Part shown: piece by piece, positions 1 through 7,173 of the stretch
Position numbering within the stretch: the stretch's first letter is position 1
Layout: each line of letters opens with the position of its first letter
DNA from: an uncultured Oscillospiraceae bacterium
Lineage (GTDB): Bacteria; Bacillota; Clostridia; Oscillospirales; Oscillospiraceae
NCBI GenBank assembly: GCA_910588455.1
Contig: CAJUPG010000031.1
Span: 1-20,810 of the forward strand
Direction of reading: 5' to 3'
DNA length: 20,810 nt
Translations under genes and position numbers: made by a program
Notes under the pieces: generated by a model
Told to the model about the DNA's origin: nothing
Database searches by the model: none
The model's input: the letters and a program-made list of their open reading frames with translations, nothing else

Positions 1-1
1 C

Positions 2-160
2 CTGCCCAGTATGGACAGGCCAGCAGACGCCACCGGCGGCTTGTGCATCGGGCGGGGCTGCGCCGATGCACCGGGAGTTTGGGGGCCGTCGACCCCCAAC
101 AAGCTGCGCCGGGTATATACCGGCGCATTGCTTGCCGCTACTATCAGTGCCGATAATTGA
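2..160 (+). CDS. Possible C-terminal fragment of a protein cut by the window edge
   Basis: Reading frame 2 is open from the left edge to a TGA at 158-160 and would encode 52 residues, including GGLCIGRGCADAPG and TPNKLRRVYTG. GC-rich third positions and the amino-acid mix make this frame more protein-like than frame 1, which is also open until 154. I recognise no family. The segment overlaps three stem-loops, which argues that it may instead be non-coding. A protein tail in front of an AT-rich island would fit a truncated or mobile-element-derived gene, but that is inference. Confidence 0.22.
   Translation: MPSMDRPADATGGLCIGRGCADAPGVWGPSTPNKLRRVYTGALLAATISADN
43..127. repeat. Cluster of three adjacent stem-loops
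   Basis: Three perfect inverted repeats lie within 85 bases. GTGCATCGG (43-51) pairs with 63-71 across an 11-nt loop. TTGGGGG (79-85) pairs with CCCCCAA (93-99) across 7 nt. TGCGCCGG (105-112) pairs with CCGGCGCA (120-127) across 7 nt. None is followed by a T-tract on either strand, so they are not ordinary intrinsic terminators. They could be a structured 3' region, a transfer-origin or recombination-site remnant, or chance in GC-rich DNA. Confidence 0.5.
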
Positions 161-163
161 GAG

Positions 164-192
164 TTGAACGGCGCTTGCAATTGTGGTATACT
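164..192 (+). promoter_or_regulatory. Sigma-A promoter for the AT-rich ORF
   Basis: TTGAAC (164-169) is followed by a 17-nt spacer and TATACT (187-192). A TGG just before the -10 gives an extended -10 element. The gene's ATG lies about 45 nt downstream of the -10. Confidence 0.7.
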
Positions 193-237
193 TTGCTCAT
201 ATCAATTTCATAAACTCAGAATTTGAGGAGGGGAGAT

Positions 238-585
238 ATGTTTAATGAGATATGTATATATGAAGCGAAATTAACTAAGATAGATGAAATTGAAGAACTG
301 ATGAAAGAAGTGTCTGAATTTTATTTGGAACAAGATGGTGTTATTGATGTGCATTACATAAAGCGTACTCACCGACAAAAAGATTTTAGTGCAGTTAAAG
401 AGGGCGAATTACCTATTCGCCTTACAAGAAATATTGGTAAAGTAACATATGTGCTATATTGGGTATTGGAAAACGAAGAGGTCCATGCAAGAGTATCTAA
501 GCTTGGTATCGAGAAATTTTATAAGCGTTGGAATCGTTGTTTAACTACAATGCCCAAAATAATCCTAGGTGAGAATGTCGTCTAA
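238..585 (+). CDS. Small hypothetical protein, possibly dimeric alpha/beta-barrel (ABM-like) fold
   Basis: This is a 115-aa soluble protein. The ATG at 238 is chosen because GAGGAGGGG sits just upstream; an in-frame TTG at 223 would lie upstream of that ribosome site. The pattern of an N-terminal strand (EICIYEAKL), a long helix ending in a short DGV turn, then strands and a C-terminal helix (FYKRWNRCLTTMP) resembles antibiotic-biosynthesis-monooxygenase/dimeric alpha-beta-barrel proteins, but I cannot name a close family and no catalytic residue is evident. Base composition is clearly AT-rich (codons such as aaa, ata, tta), unlike the GC-rich genes that follow, which suggests horizontal acquisition. 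It has its own promoter and appears monocistronic. Confidence 0.75.
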   Translation: MFNEICIYEAKLTKIDEIEELMKEVSEFYLEQDGVIDVHYIKRTHRQKDFSAVKEGELPIRLTRNIGKVTYVLYWVLENEEVHARVSKLGIEKFYKRWNRCLTTMPKIILGENVV

Positions 586-604
586 TATACCGCTTCCATT
601 TTAT

Positions 605-643
605 TCAAGGGGGATTTCATCTTTATGATGAAATCCCCCTTGA
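605..643. repeat. Perfect 17-bp inverted repeat, 5-nt loop
   Basis: TCAAGGGGGATTTCATC (605-621) is exactly complementary to 627-643 with loop TTTAT. It lies 20 nt after the AT-rich ORF and 45 nt before the kinase-like gene. There is no clear T-run beyond either arm, so it is not a canonical Rho-independent terminator, although such a long stem could still stop or stabilise a transcript. A short mobile repeat remnant is an alternative. Confidence 0.7.
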
Positions 644-687
644 CAAATGTTCTCTTGGAAGAAAATTTTTGGAAAAGGGGCAAAGCA

Positions 688-1305
688 ATGAAAAAATGTA
701 TCATTACCATTGGGCGTCAGTGCGGCAACGGAGGCCATACCATCGGGAAAACCGTGGCGGAACGGCTGGGCATCCCCTTATACGACAAAAAGCTGGTGCA
801 GATCGTGGCGGAGCGCAGCGGGCTGTCCGCTGAGACTGTGCGGCGGGAGGGGGAATACTCCTCCGCCAGCAGTCTGTTCACCAGTGTTTCGTCACGGGGG
901 TACTCTGCATATAGCGTCAGCCAGAAAGATGGTATGGTCCTGCCGGACCAGATCAATGCCTACCAGACAGAATTGATTAAGGAACTGGCGGATAAAGGCT
1001 CCTGCGTAATTGTGGGGCGGTGCGCCGATTACATTCTGCAAGAGCGCCGGGATTGCTTCCATGTATTCATTGCCGGCGAGCTGAAGGACCGGGCCGCTCG
1101 TGTCATTGAGGAACATGGAATTTCCGCTGCCGCTGCCAGAAGCCATGTCAAAGACCGGGACAGGAGGCGCTCCAGCTACTACAAGCATATCACCGATCAG
1201 GTGTGGGGGATGGCGGCAAATTATGACCTCTGTCTGAACAGCAGCAAGCTGGGGATCGACCGCTGTGTTGAGCTGATCCTTGCGGCAACTTATATGGACA
1301 GCTGA
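688..1305 (+). CDS. Cytidylate kinase-like family protein
   Basis: The 205-aa soluble protein begins MKKCIITIGRQCGNGGHTIG. The Gly-rich phosphate-binding loop at about residues 9-20 and the following AERLG helix are typical of the cytidylate-kinase-like P-loop family common in Clostridia. An Arg-rich segment (KDRDRRRSSYYKH) resembles a nucleotide-monophosphate-kinase lid. In canonical Cmk the reaction is ATP-dependent phosphorylation of CMP/dCMP; whether this paralogue does that is unknown. The ATG at 688 is preferred over an upstream in-frame ATG at 625, which lies inside the 605-643 hairpin; a GGAAAAGGGG purine stretch precedes 688. GC-rich codon use returns here. Confidence 0.85.
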   Translation: MKKCIITIGRQCGNGGHTIGKTVAERLGIPLYDKKLVQIVAERSGLSAETVRREGEYSSASSLFTSVSSRGYSAYSVSQKDGMVLPDQINAYQTELIKELADKGSCVIVGRCADYILQERRDCFHVFIAGELKDRAARVIEEHGISAAAARSHVKDRDRRRSSYYKHITDQVWGMAANYDLCLNSSKLGIDRCVELILAATYMDS

Positions 1306-1433
1306 ATGTATCCCCCGAGGAAAGAATCCCGCAAAAACAGCTGCGCCAAAGCGGGCCAGCACAATCTATTTTCCCGGGACAGGCAAGATTTCCCTCATCC
1401 CCCCATATACTTCCCCACAGGGAGGGGATGTGT

Positions 1434-2612
1434 ATGGGCCGTCTGCTGGCAAAATATCGGGATTGGCTGCTGGGGGCGGGGCTGCTGTGCGCCGCGCTGG
1501 CGCTGATGCGCTACCCGCAGGAGAGCATGGATGCCGCCCGGGACGGCCTCTCCCTGTGCGCCAACGTGATCGTCCCCTCGCTGTTTCCCTTTTTTGCCCT
1601 GGCCTCTCTGGTGGTGGAGCTGGGACTGTCCCGGTATCTGGGCCGCCTGCTGGAGGGGGTGATGGCGCCCCTGTTCCGGGTCAACGGGGCCTGCGCCTCC
1701 GCCCTGGCGCTGGGGTTCGTGGGGGGATACCCGGTGGGGGCCCGGACCGCCATCGCCCTGTACGAGAAGGGCCAGTGCTCTCAAACGGAGGCGGAGCGGC
1801 TGCTGGCCTTCTGCAACAACTCCGGTCCCGCCTTCATCTTCGGCGTGGTGGGGGCGGGGGTGTTCGCCAGTGGGAAGATCGGCCTGCTGCTCTACCTGAT
1901 TCATCTGCTGGCCTCTCTCTGCGTGGGGGTGCTGTTCCGGTTTTACAAGCCCCGGGAGGGTCCCGGCCGGGGAAAAACGGACCGGATTCAGTTTGAGACG
2001 GTGCGCTTCCCCGCCGCCTTCGCCCGGTCGGTAGCCGGGAGCCTCACCTCCTGCCTGAACATCTGCGCGTTTGTGCTGCTCTTCACGGTGGTGCTGCGGC
2101 TGCTGGCCCTGTCCGGAGTGCTGGACGCTCTGGCGGGGGGGCTGTGCGCCCTGCTGGCTCCCCTGGGGCTGACGGAGGTCTGGGCCCGGAAGCTGCTCAC
2201 CGGCCTTTTGGAAATTTCCTCCGGGGTGTCCTCCCTGACCGGGGAGGGGACCCTGTCCGGGCGGCTGTCCATGGCGGCCTTTATTCTGGGCTGGGCGGGA
2301 CTGTCCGTCCACTGCCAGGTCCTGTCCTTCCTGGAGGACAGCGGCCTGTCCATGAGGACCTACTTTGCGGGAAAGCTCCTCCACGGGGGGATCTCCGCCC
2401 TGCTGGCGGCGGGGCTGGCCCGGCTCCTGCCCCTGGAGCGGCCGGTCTCCTCCTACCTGGCCGAGCAGGTGGATGGGATGATCCAGCTGGAGTTCTCCCG
2501 GGCTTTGTCGGTTTCGGCGGGGACGGCCTGGGGGCTGTGGCTGATTTTTGTGGGACTTTCTGTGGCGGCTCTGAAAAAAAGCAGTAGAAAATTTGAAAAA
2601 AAACGTGTATAA
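1434..2612 (+). CDS. ylbJ: Sporulation integral membrane protein YlbJ
   Basis: This is a 392-aa polytopic membrane protein. The segment with SLFPFFALASLVVELGLS, then GFVGGYPVGARTA and ERLLAFCNNSGPAFIFG, matches YlbJ of Bacillus subtilis, a nucleoside-recognition (Gate) domain membrane protein needed for spore cortex formation and expressed under sigma-E. The second half repeats a similar layout (LLEISSGVSSL). The ATG at 1434 is chosen because GGAGGGG (1421-1427) is 6 nt upstream, whereas the ATG at 1428 directly abuts it. Its presence suggests a spore former. A CATATACT sequence at 1404-1411 loosely resembles a sigma-E -10, but the -35 is poor. Confidence 0.9.
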   Translation: MGRLLAKYRDWLLGAGLLCAALALMRYPQESMDAARDGLSLCANVIVPSLFPFFALASLVVELGLSRYLGRLLEGVMAPLFRVNGACASALALGFVGGYPVGARTAIALYEKGQCSQTEAERLLAFCNNSGPAFIFGVVGAGVFASGKIGLLLYLIHLLASLCVGVLFRFYKPREGPGRGKTDRIQFETVRFPAAFARSVAGSLTSCLNICAFVLLFTVVLRLLALSGVLDALAGGLCALLAPLGLTEVWARKLLTGLLEISSGVSSLTGEGTLSGRLSMAAFILGWAGLSVHCQVLSFLEDSGLSMRTYFAGKLLHGGISALLAAGLARLLPLERPVSSYLAEQVDGMIQLEFSRALSVSAGTAWGLWLIFVGLSVAALKKSSRKFEKKRV

Positions 2613-2644
2613 TAGGGTCCAGAAACACAAGGGAGGCCCCCGCT

Positions 2645-2857
2645 ATGAATCTGTTCCAAAAGCATATCGAGCCCCGCTGCGTCTACTGCACCCGCTGCCG
2701 CCCCTTGAACGACGAGCAGGTGGTGTGTGAGAAAAAGGGGGTTATGTCCGCCGGGTCCAGCTGCCGGTCCTTCCGCTACGACCCTTTGAAGCGGGTGCCC
2801 CCCCGCCCGGTGAAGGCGGATTTCAGCAAGCTGAAGGATGAGGATTTTCAGATTTGA
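2645..2857 (+). CDS. Small Cys-rich protein of unknown function
   Basis: This is a 70-aa protein with five cysteines: C12, C15 and C18 in a CxxCxxC array, then C28 and C40, which suggests a small zinc-binding or redox fold. The tail is basic, then acidic (KADFSKLKDEDFQI). GGGAGG (2631-2636) is 8 nt before the ATG. A TATAAT at 2608-2613 overlaps the ylbJ stop and may give it a private promoter, but no good -35 is present. The spacing of 32 nt also allows cotranscription with ylbJ. I do not recognise a named family. Confidence 0.75.
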   Translation: MNLFQKHIEPRCVYCTRCRPLNDEQVVCEKKGVMSAGSSCRSFRYDPLKRVPPRPVKADFSKLKDEDFQI

Positions 2858-2861
2858 GCCC

Positions 2862-2884
2862 GCCCCCTCTCTGGAAGAGGGGGC
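2862..2884 (+). terminator. Stem-loop after the Cys-rich gene, weak terminator candidate
   Basis: GCCCCCTCT (2862-2870) pairs perfectly with AGAGGGGGC (2876-2884) around CTGGA. It starts 4 nt after the stop codon at 2857. What follows is AAAATTCTG, with no T-run, so termination is uncertain; it may only protect the 3' end. Confidence 0.4.
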
Positions 2885-2989
2885 AAAATTCTGCAAAAAA
2901 TTTTCCGAAAAAAAAGGAATTTCGCCTTCCGGCGCGTATATGAATAAATGGGTTGGATTTTACAGCCGATTGACAGGGGGAATACACCG

Positions 2990-3994
2990 ATGACCTTACG
3001 GGAACAGACCCAGGAGCATGAGCGGCAGGCCCTCTCGCCCCTGGCCTGTCCTGCGGCAGACAGCCAGGGCAGGCAGCGGCCGGAGGCGGAATGCCCCATT
3101 CGCACCTGCTTTCAGCGGGACACCGACCGGATCGTCTACAGTAAGGCATTCCGGCGGCTCAAGCACAAAACCCAGGTGTTTTTACAGCCTGAGGGGGACC
3201 ACTACCGCACCCGGATGACCCATACGCTGGAGGTCTCCCGCATTGCCCGGACCATCGCCCGGGCCCTGCGGCTCAATGAAGATCTGACCGAAGCGATTGC
3301 CCTGGGCCATGATCTGGGCCACACCCCCTTCGGCCACGCCGGGGAGCGGGCTCTGGACGAAGTGATGCCCGGGGGCTTCGCCCACTACCGGCAGTCCCTG
3401 CGGGTGGTGGACCGGCTGGAGAAAAACGGAGAGGGCCTGAATCTGACCTGGGAGGTCCGCAACGGCATTCTCTGCCACACCAAGGGCCAGAACGCCGCCA
3501 CCCTGGAGGGCCAGGTGGTCCGGCTGGCCGACCACATCGCCTACATCAACCACGACATTGAGGACGCCCTGCGGGGGGGCGTCATCTTCCCCACCGACAT
3601 CCCTCTGGACTGCTCCCAGGTGCTGGGCTTTACCCACAGCGCCCGGATTCACACCCTGGTCACCGATGCGGTCGCGTCCAGCCAGAGCCGGGAGCGCATC
3701 CTCCAGTCCCCCCAGGTGGAGGAGGCCATGCTGCGGCTCAAGGCATTCATGTTCGACAGCGTGTACACCAACCCCCTGGCCAAGGGGGAGGAGGGCCGGG
3801 CCCAGGGGATGCTCCAGCAGCTGTTTCAATTCTACCGGGACAACCCGGACCGGCTGCCGGAGGATTTTCAGGAAATTCTGGCGGAGGAGGGGCCGGAGCG
3901 GGCGGCCTGCGACTACATCGCCGGCATGACCGACCCCTACGCCGTGGCGGAGTACACCCGGCTGTTCATCCCCGCCGGCTGGACGGTTAAATAG
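2990..3994 (+). CDS. dgt: dGTP triphosphohydrolase-like HD protein
   Basis: The 334-aa cytosolic protein belongs to the dGTPase family, which hydrolyses dNTPs (classically dGTP) to deoxynucleoside plus triphosphate. The HD metal site is visible: H78 in RTRMTHTLEV, H107-D108 in GHDLGHTPFGH, and D181 in LADHIAYINHDI. The N-terminal DRIVYSKAFRRLKHKTQVF motif is typical. The ATG at 2990 follows AGGGGG by 9 nt; the longer frame from 2948 lacks a ribosome site. It lies 57 nt upstream of dnaG, in the dgt-dnaG-rpoD order seen in many Clostridia, which links dNTP pool control to replication initiation genes. Length is usual for the short dGTPase-like group. Confidence 0.93.
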   Translation: MTLREQTQEHERQALSPLACPAADSQGRQRPEAECPIRTCFQRDTDRIVYSKAFRRLKHKTQVFLQPEGDHYRTRMTHTLEVSRIARTIARALRLNEDLTEAIALGHDLGHTPFGHAGERALDEVMPGGFAHYRQSLRVVDRLEKNGEGLNLTWEVRNGILCHTKGQNAATLEGQVVRLADHIAYINHDIEDALRGGVIFPTDIPLDCSQVLGFTHSARIHTLVTDAVASSQSRERILQSPQVEEAMLRLKAFMFDSVYTNPLAKGEEGRAQGMLQQLFQFYRDNPDRLPEDFQEILAEEGPERAACDYIAGMTDPYAVAEYTRLFIPAGWTVK

Positions 3995-4051
3995 GGCAAT
4001 TCGGGTTATTTTTGCACAAATTTGGCTAAAACTACCGGGAAGGAGGCGCGT

Positions 4052-5815
4052 ATGCCCATTCCAGAGCGATTTTTGGACGAGCTGCTGGCCCGGACCGACC
4101 TGGTGGACCTGGTGTCCGAGTCGGTCCACCTGACCAAAAAGGGGAGCAGCTACTGGGGCTGCTGCCCCTTTCACAGCGAAAAGACCCCCTCCTTCCATGT
4201 GGTCCCCGACCGGCAGATTTACAAGTGCTTTGGCTGCGGCAAGGGGGGCGGCGCCTTCAACTACGTGATGGAGCTGGAGAACCTGTCCTTCCAGGACGCG
4301 GTGGCGGTGCTGGCCAAGCGGGCGGGGATGCAGGTCCCCGCCGGCAGCGGCTCCTCTCCCGGGGGCCGGGAGCGCCGGGAGAAGCTGCTGGAGCTGAACA
4401 GGCAGGCCGCCCGGTGCTTCCACCGGTGGCTCTACGGTCCGGAGGGGGCGGAGGGGCTGGACTACCTGTACCGCCGGGGGCTGTCCAGGGGAACCCTGAC
4501 CCGGTTCGGCCTGGGCTTTGCCCCTGACCGGTGGGAGGGGCTGATTGCCGCGCTGGGAGAGCAGGGCTACGATAAGCGGGATTTGCTGGACGCGGGGCTG
4601 GCCGTCAACAACAAGGACGGCCGGATCTACGACCGGTTCCGGAACCGGGTGATGTTCCCCATTATCAACGTCCGGGGGGAGGTCATTGGCTTCGGAGGCC
4701 GGGTAATGGACGACTCCACCCCCAAGTACCTCAACTCCCCCGAAACGGCGGTTTATAACAAAAGCCGCAACCTCTTCGCCCTGAATCTGGCCAAAAAGTC
4801 CCAGGCCGGCCGGATTATTTTAACGGAGGGCTATATGGACACCATTGCCCTGCACCAGGCGGGGTTCGACAGTGCCGTGGCCTCCCTGGGCACCGCCCTC
4901 ACCGGGGACCACGCCCAGCTCCTGTCCCGCTACGCTAAGCGGGCGGTCATCGCCTACGACGGGGACGGGGCCGGGGTGGCCGCCGCCCAGCGGGCCATCC
5001 CCCTGCTGGAAAAGGCGGGGCTGGAGGTCCAGGTGCTGCAAATGCAGGGGGCCAAGGACCCGGACGAGTTTATCAAGGCCTATGGCCGGGACGCCTTCGC
5101 CGCCCTGCTGGACAAGAGCGAGAACCACGTGGACTACCGTCTGGGAAAAATCGCCCAGAAATACAGCCTGCAGGACGACGCCCAGAAGGTGGAATTTCTC
5201 CGGGAGGCGGCGGAGCTGGTGGCCGCACTGCAAAGCCCCGTGGAGCGGGAGATCTACGCGGGCCACGCGGCCCAGCTGGCGGGGGTATCCCCGGAGGCGG
5301 TGGCCCAGGAGGTAAAGCAGCGCCTGCGCCGGAAGGTCTATAAGCAGCGCAGGCAGGAGGAGCGGCGCAGTCTGGTCCCCGCAGCGCAGCTTCAGCCCCA
5401 GGCCCGGGAGCTGCACTACGAGAACTTCCGTTCCGCCCGGGCGGAGGAGGGCATTCTCCGCCTGGCCGTGCAGGACCCCCAGCTGCTGGGGGAGATGGAC
5501 GGGCTGAAGCCGGAGGAATTTTCCTCCCCCCTGCTGGGCAAGGTATTTGCGCTGCTCCAGCGGCGGGAGGCCCAGGGCCTGAGCGTCAGCCTGCCCGCCC
5601 TGGCCGGAGAGCTGGAGGGCCGGGAGATGGACCACTTGACGCTGGTGCTCTCCAAGCCGGAGTCGGCGGCAAACAGCGCCCAGGCCTTGGGCGATTACAT
5701 AGCGGTGATCCGCGGAGAGAGACTGCGGCCAAAGGCGCAGCCGGAGGACGAGCAGCTGCTGCGGATGCGGGAAAAATACCGAAAAAAGAAAGCGTATATG
5801 GAGGACAAGCCATGA
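4052..5815 (+). CDS. dnaG: DNA primase DnaG
   Basis: This 587-aa primase synthesises RNA primers for replication. The N-terminal CHC2 zinc-binding domain has C38, H41, C59 and C62 (CPFH...CFGC). The catalytic core includes YLNSPET and the TOPRIM motifs, with E259 in TEGYMD and D303/D305 in AYDGDGAG. A C-terminal region of about 150 residues should bind the replicative helicase. AAGGAGG lies 7 nt before the ATG at 4052; an upstream TTG frame from 4022 has no support. The last codons overlap the rpoD start (ATGA), so translation is likely coupled. Confidence 0.97.
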   Translation: MPIPERFLDELLARTDLVDLVSESVHLTKKGSSYWGCCPFHSEKTPSFHVVPDRQIYKCFGCGKGGGAFNYVMELENLSFQDAVAVLAKRAGMQVPAGSGSSPGGRERREKLLELNRQAARCFHRWLYGPEGAEGLDYLYRRGLSRGTLTRFGLGFAPDRWEGLIAALGEQGYDKRDLLDAGLAVNNKDGRIYDRFRNRVMFPIINVRGEVIGFGGRVMDDSTPKYLNSPETAVYNKSRNLFALNLAKKSQAGRIILTEGYMDTIALHQAGFDSAVASLGTALTGDHAQLLSRYAKRAVIAYDGDGAGVAAAQRAIPLLEKAGLEVQVLQMQGAKDPDEFIKAYGRDAFAALLDKSENHVDYRLGKIAQKYSLQDDAQKVEFLREAAELVAALQSPVEREIYAGHAAQLAGVSPEAVAQEVKQRLRRKVYKQRRQEERRSLVPAAQLQPQARELHYENFRSARAEEGILRLAVQDPQLLGEMDGLKPEEFSSPLLGKVFALLQRREAQGLSVSLPALAGELEGREMDHLTLVLSKPESAANSAQALGDYIAVIRGERLRPKAQPEDEQLLRMREKYRKKKAYMEDKP

Positions 5816-7116
5816 GCACCAAAAAGACAGAGCAGACCGCCCCCGTCCCGGAGAAGCCGGACAAAAATATCCTGGCCCGGATGGAGACCGGCAAGCTGGA
5901 GGTCATGAAGGCAGTAGAGGGGGTCGCCGGCTCCGAAAAGCTGCTGGATCTGTTCGAGCGGGGAAAAAAGAAGGGCAGCCTGTCCGCCGCAGAGCTGATG
6001 GAAGTGCTGGAGGATATGGACATCGGCTCCGAGCAGATGGACAAAATTTACGATACCCTGGAAAACCTGGGCATTGACACCGTGGGAGAGGACTACATCC
6101 CGGACCTCCCCGACGAGGCCCCGCCCCCCATCGAGGCCCTGGAGGAGATTCCCGAGGAGGAGATTGTGGACCCCAACTCCCTGGTGGACTCCTTCGGCAC
6201 CGACGACCCGGTGCGGATGTACCTGAAGGAGATCGGCAAGGTGAATCTGCTCACCTCTGAGGAAGAGGTGGAGCTGGCCAAGGCCATGGGCGCCGGCGTG
6301 GAGGCCGCCGAGCAGCTTGCGGAGATGGAGCGGGGCGGGGAGGAGATTCCCGCCGAGGTCCGCCGGGAGCTGGAGTCCCTGGTAAAAAAGGGCGAGCGGG
6401 CCAAGCAGCGCCTGGCGGAGGCCAACCTGCGTCTGGTGGTGTCCATCGCCAAGCGCTATGTGGGCCGGGGAATGCAGTTCCTGGACCTGATTCAGGAGGG
6501 CAATCTGGGCCTGATTAAAGCGGTGGAGAAGTTCGACTTCACCAAGGGCTTTAAGTTCTCTACCTACGCTACCTGGTGGATTCGCCAGGCCATCACCCGG
6601 GCCATCGCCGACCAGGCCCGGACCATCCGCATTCCGGTGCATATGGTGGAGACCATCAACAAGGTTATCCGGGTGAACCGGCAGCTGTTGCAGGAGCTGG
6701 GCCACGACCCCACTCCGGAGGAGACCGCCGCCGAGATGAATATGCCCGTGGAGCGGGTGCGGGAGATTTTGAAGATCGCCCAGGAGCCCGTGTCCCTGGA
6801 GACCCCCATCGGTGAGGAGGAGGACAGCCATCTGGGGGATTTCATCCCCGACGAGGACGCCTCTGAGCCTGCGGAGGCTGCGTCGGCCACCCTGCTGAAG
6901 GAGCAGCTTGTGGACGTACTGTCCACCCTGACCCCCCGGGAGGAGAAGGTGCTCAAGCTGCGCTTCGGCTTTGAGGACGGCCGGACCCGGACCCTGGAGG
7001 AAGTGGGCAAGGAGTTCAACGTAACCCGGGAGCGGATCCGCCAGATTGAGGCCAAGGCCCTGCGGAAGCTGCGCCACCCCTCCCGGAGCAAAAAATTGAA
7101 AGATTTTCTCAATTAA
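5812..7116 (+). CDS. rpoD: Primary RNA polymerase sigma factor RpoD/SigA
   Basis: This is a 434-aa sigma-70. Region 1.1 is about residues 20-95. Region 1.2 begins at DPVRMYLKEIG (132-142). Region 2 holds NLRLVVSIAKRYVGRGMQF and the -10-reading segment FKFSTYATWWIRQAITRAIA (248-267). Region 3 follows, and region 4.2 has LEEVGKEFNVTRERIRQIEA with the -35-recognition helix. Length and composition are those of Firmicutes SigA, with the acidic 95-130 linker common in this group. It is the last obvious member of dgt-dnaG-rpoD. The promoters seen elsewhere in the window (TTGACA/TATAAT type, often extended -10) match what this factor recognises. Confidence 0.98.
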   Translation: MSTKKTEQTAPVPEKPDKNILARMETGKLEVMKAVEGVAGSEKLLDLFERGKKKGSLSAAELMEVLEDMDIGSEQMDKIYDTLENLGIDTVGEDYIPDLPDEAPPPIEALEEIPEEEIVDPNSLVDSFGTDDPVRMYLKEIGKVNLLTSEEEVELAKAMGAGVEAAEQLAEMERGGEEIPAEVRRELESLVKKGERAKQRLAEANLRLVVSIAKRYVGRGMQFLDLIQEGNLGLIKAVEKFDFTKGFKFSTYATWWIRQAITRAIADQARTIRIPVHMVETINKVIRVNRQLLQELGHDPTPEETAAEMNMPVERVREILKIAQEPVSLETPIGEEEDSHLGDFIPDEDASEPAEAASATLLKEQLVDVLSTLTPREEKVLKLRFGFEDGRTRTLEEVGKEFNVTRERIRQIEAKALRKLRHPSRSKKLKDFLN

Positions 7117-7126
7117 AAAACAGAAT

Positions 7127-7167
7127 GCACACCTCTTCCGCCGGACAAACTGGTGGAGGAGGTGTGC
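7127..7167 (+). promoter_or_regulatory. 16-bp stem-loop enclosing a ribosome-binding site
   Basis: The arm 7127-7142 pairs with 7152-7167 over 16 positions, with two G-U wobbles, around a 9-nt loop. The 3' arm contains GGAGGAGG (7155-7162), the only plausible ribosome site for the 60-aa gene that follows. The structure begins 10 nt after the rpoD stop. It could hide the ribosome site or act as a leaky rpoD terminator; only GTGTTT follows, so the T-tract is weak. Confidence 0.55.
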
Positions 7168-7173
7168 GTGTTT

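Noticed and set aside
640..668. TTGACA after the 605-643 hairpin as a promoter for the kinase-like gene
   Set aside because: At 17-18 nt spacing the -10 position reads AAATTT/AATTTT, a poor match. The hexamer alone is not enough.
2608..2613. TATAAT overlapping the ylbJ stop as a separate promoter
   Set aside because: No acceptable -35 at 16-18 nt spacing and no extended -10. It is mentioned only as a possibility for the Cys-rich gene.
1395..2630. Long minus-strand open frame opposite ylbJ (411 codons)
   Set aside because: It is low complexity and rich in Gln, Pro, Gly and His, as expected for the antisense of GC-rich coding DNA. The plus strand encodes a clear YlbJ.
5695..7077. Long minus-strand open frame opposite rpoD (460 codons)
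   Set aside because: The plus-strand frame is an unmistakable sigma factor. The reverse frame has Leu/Gly/Gln/His-rich composition and no ribosome site.
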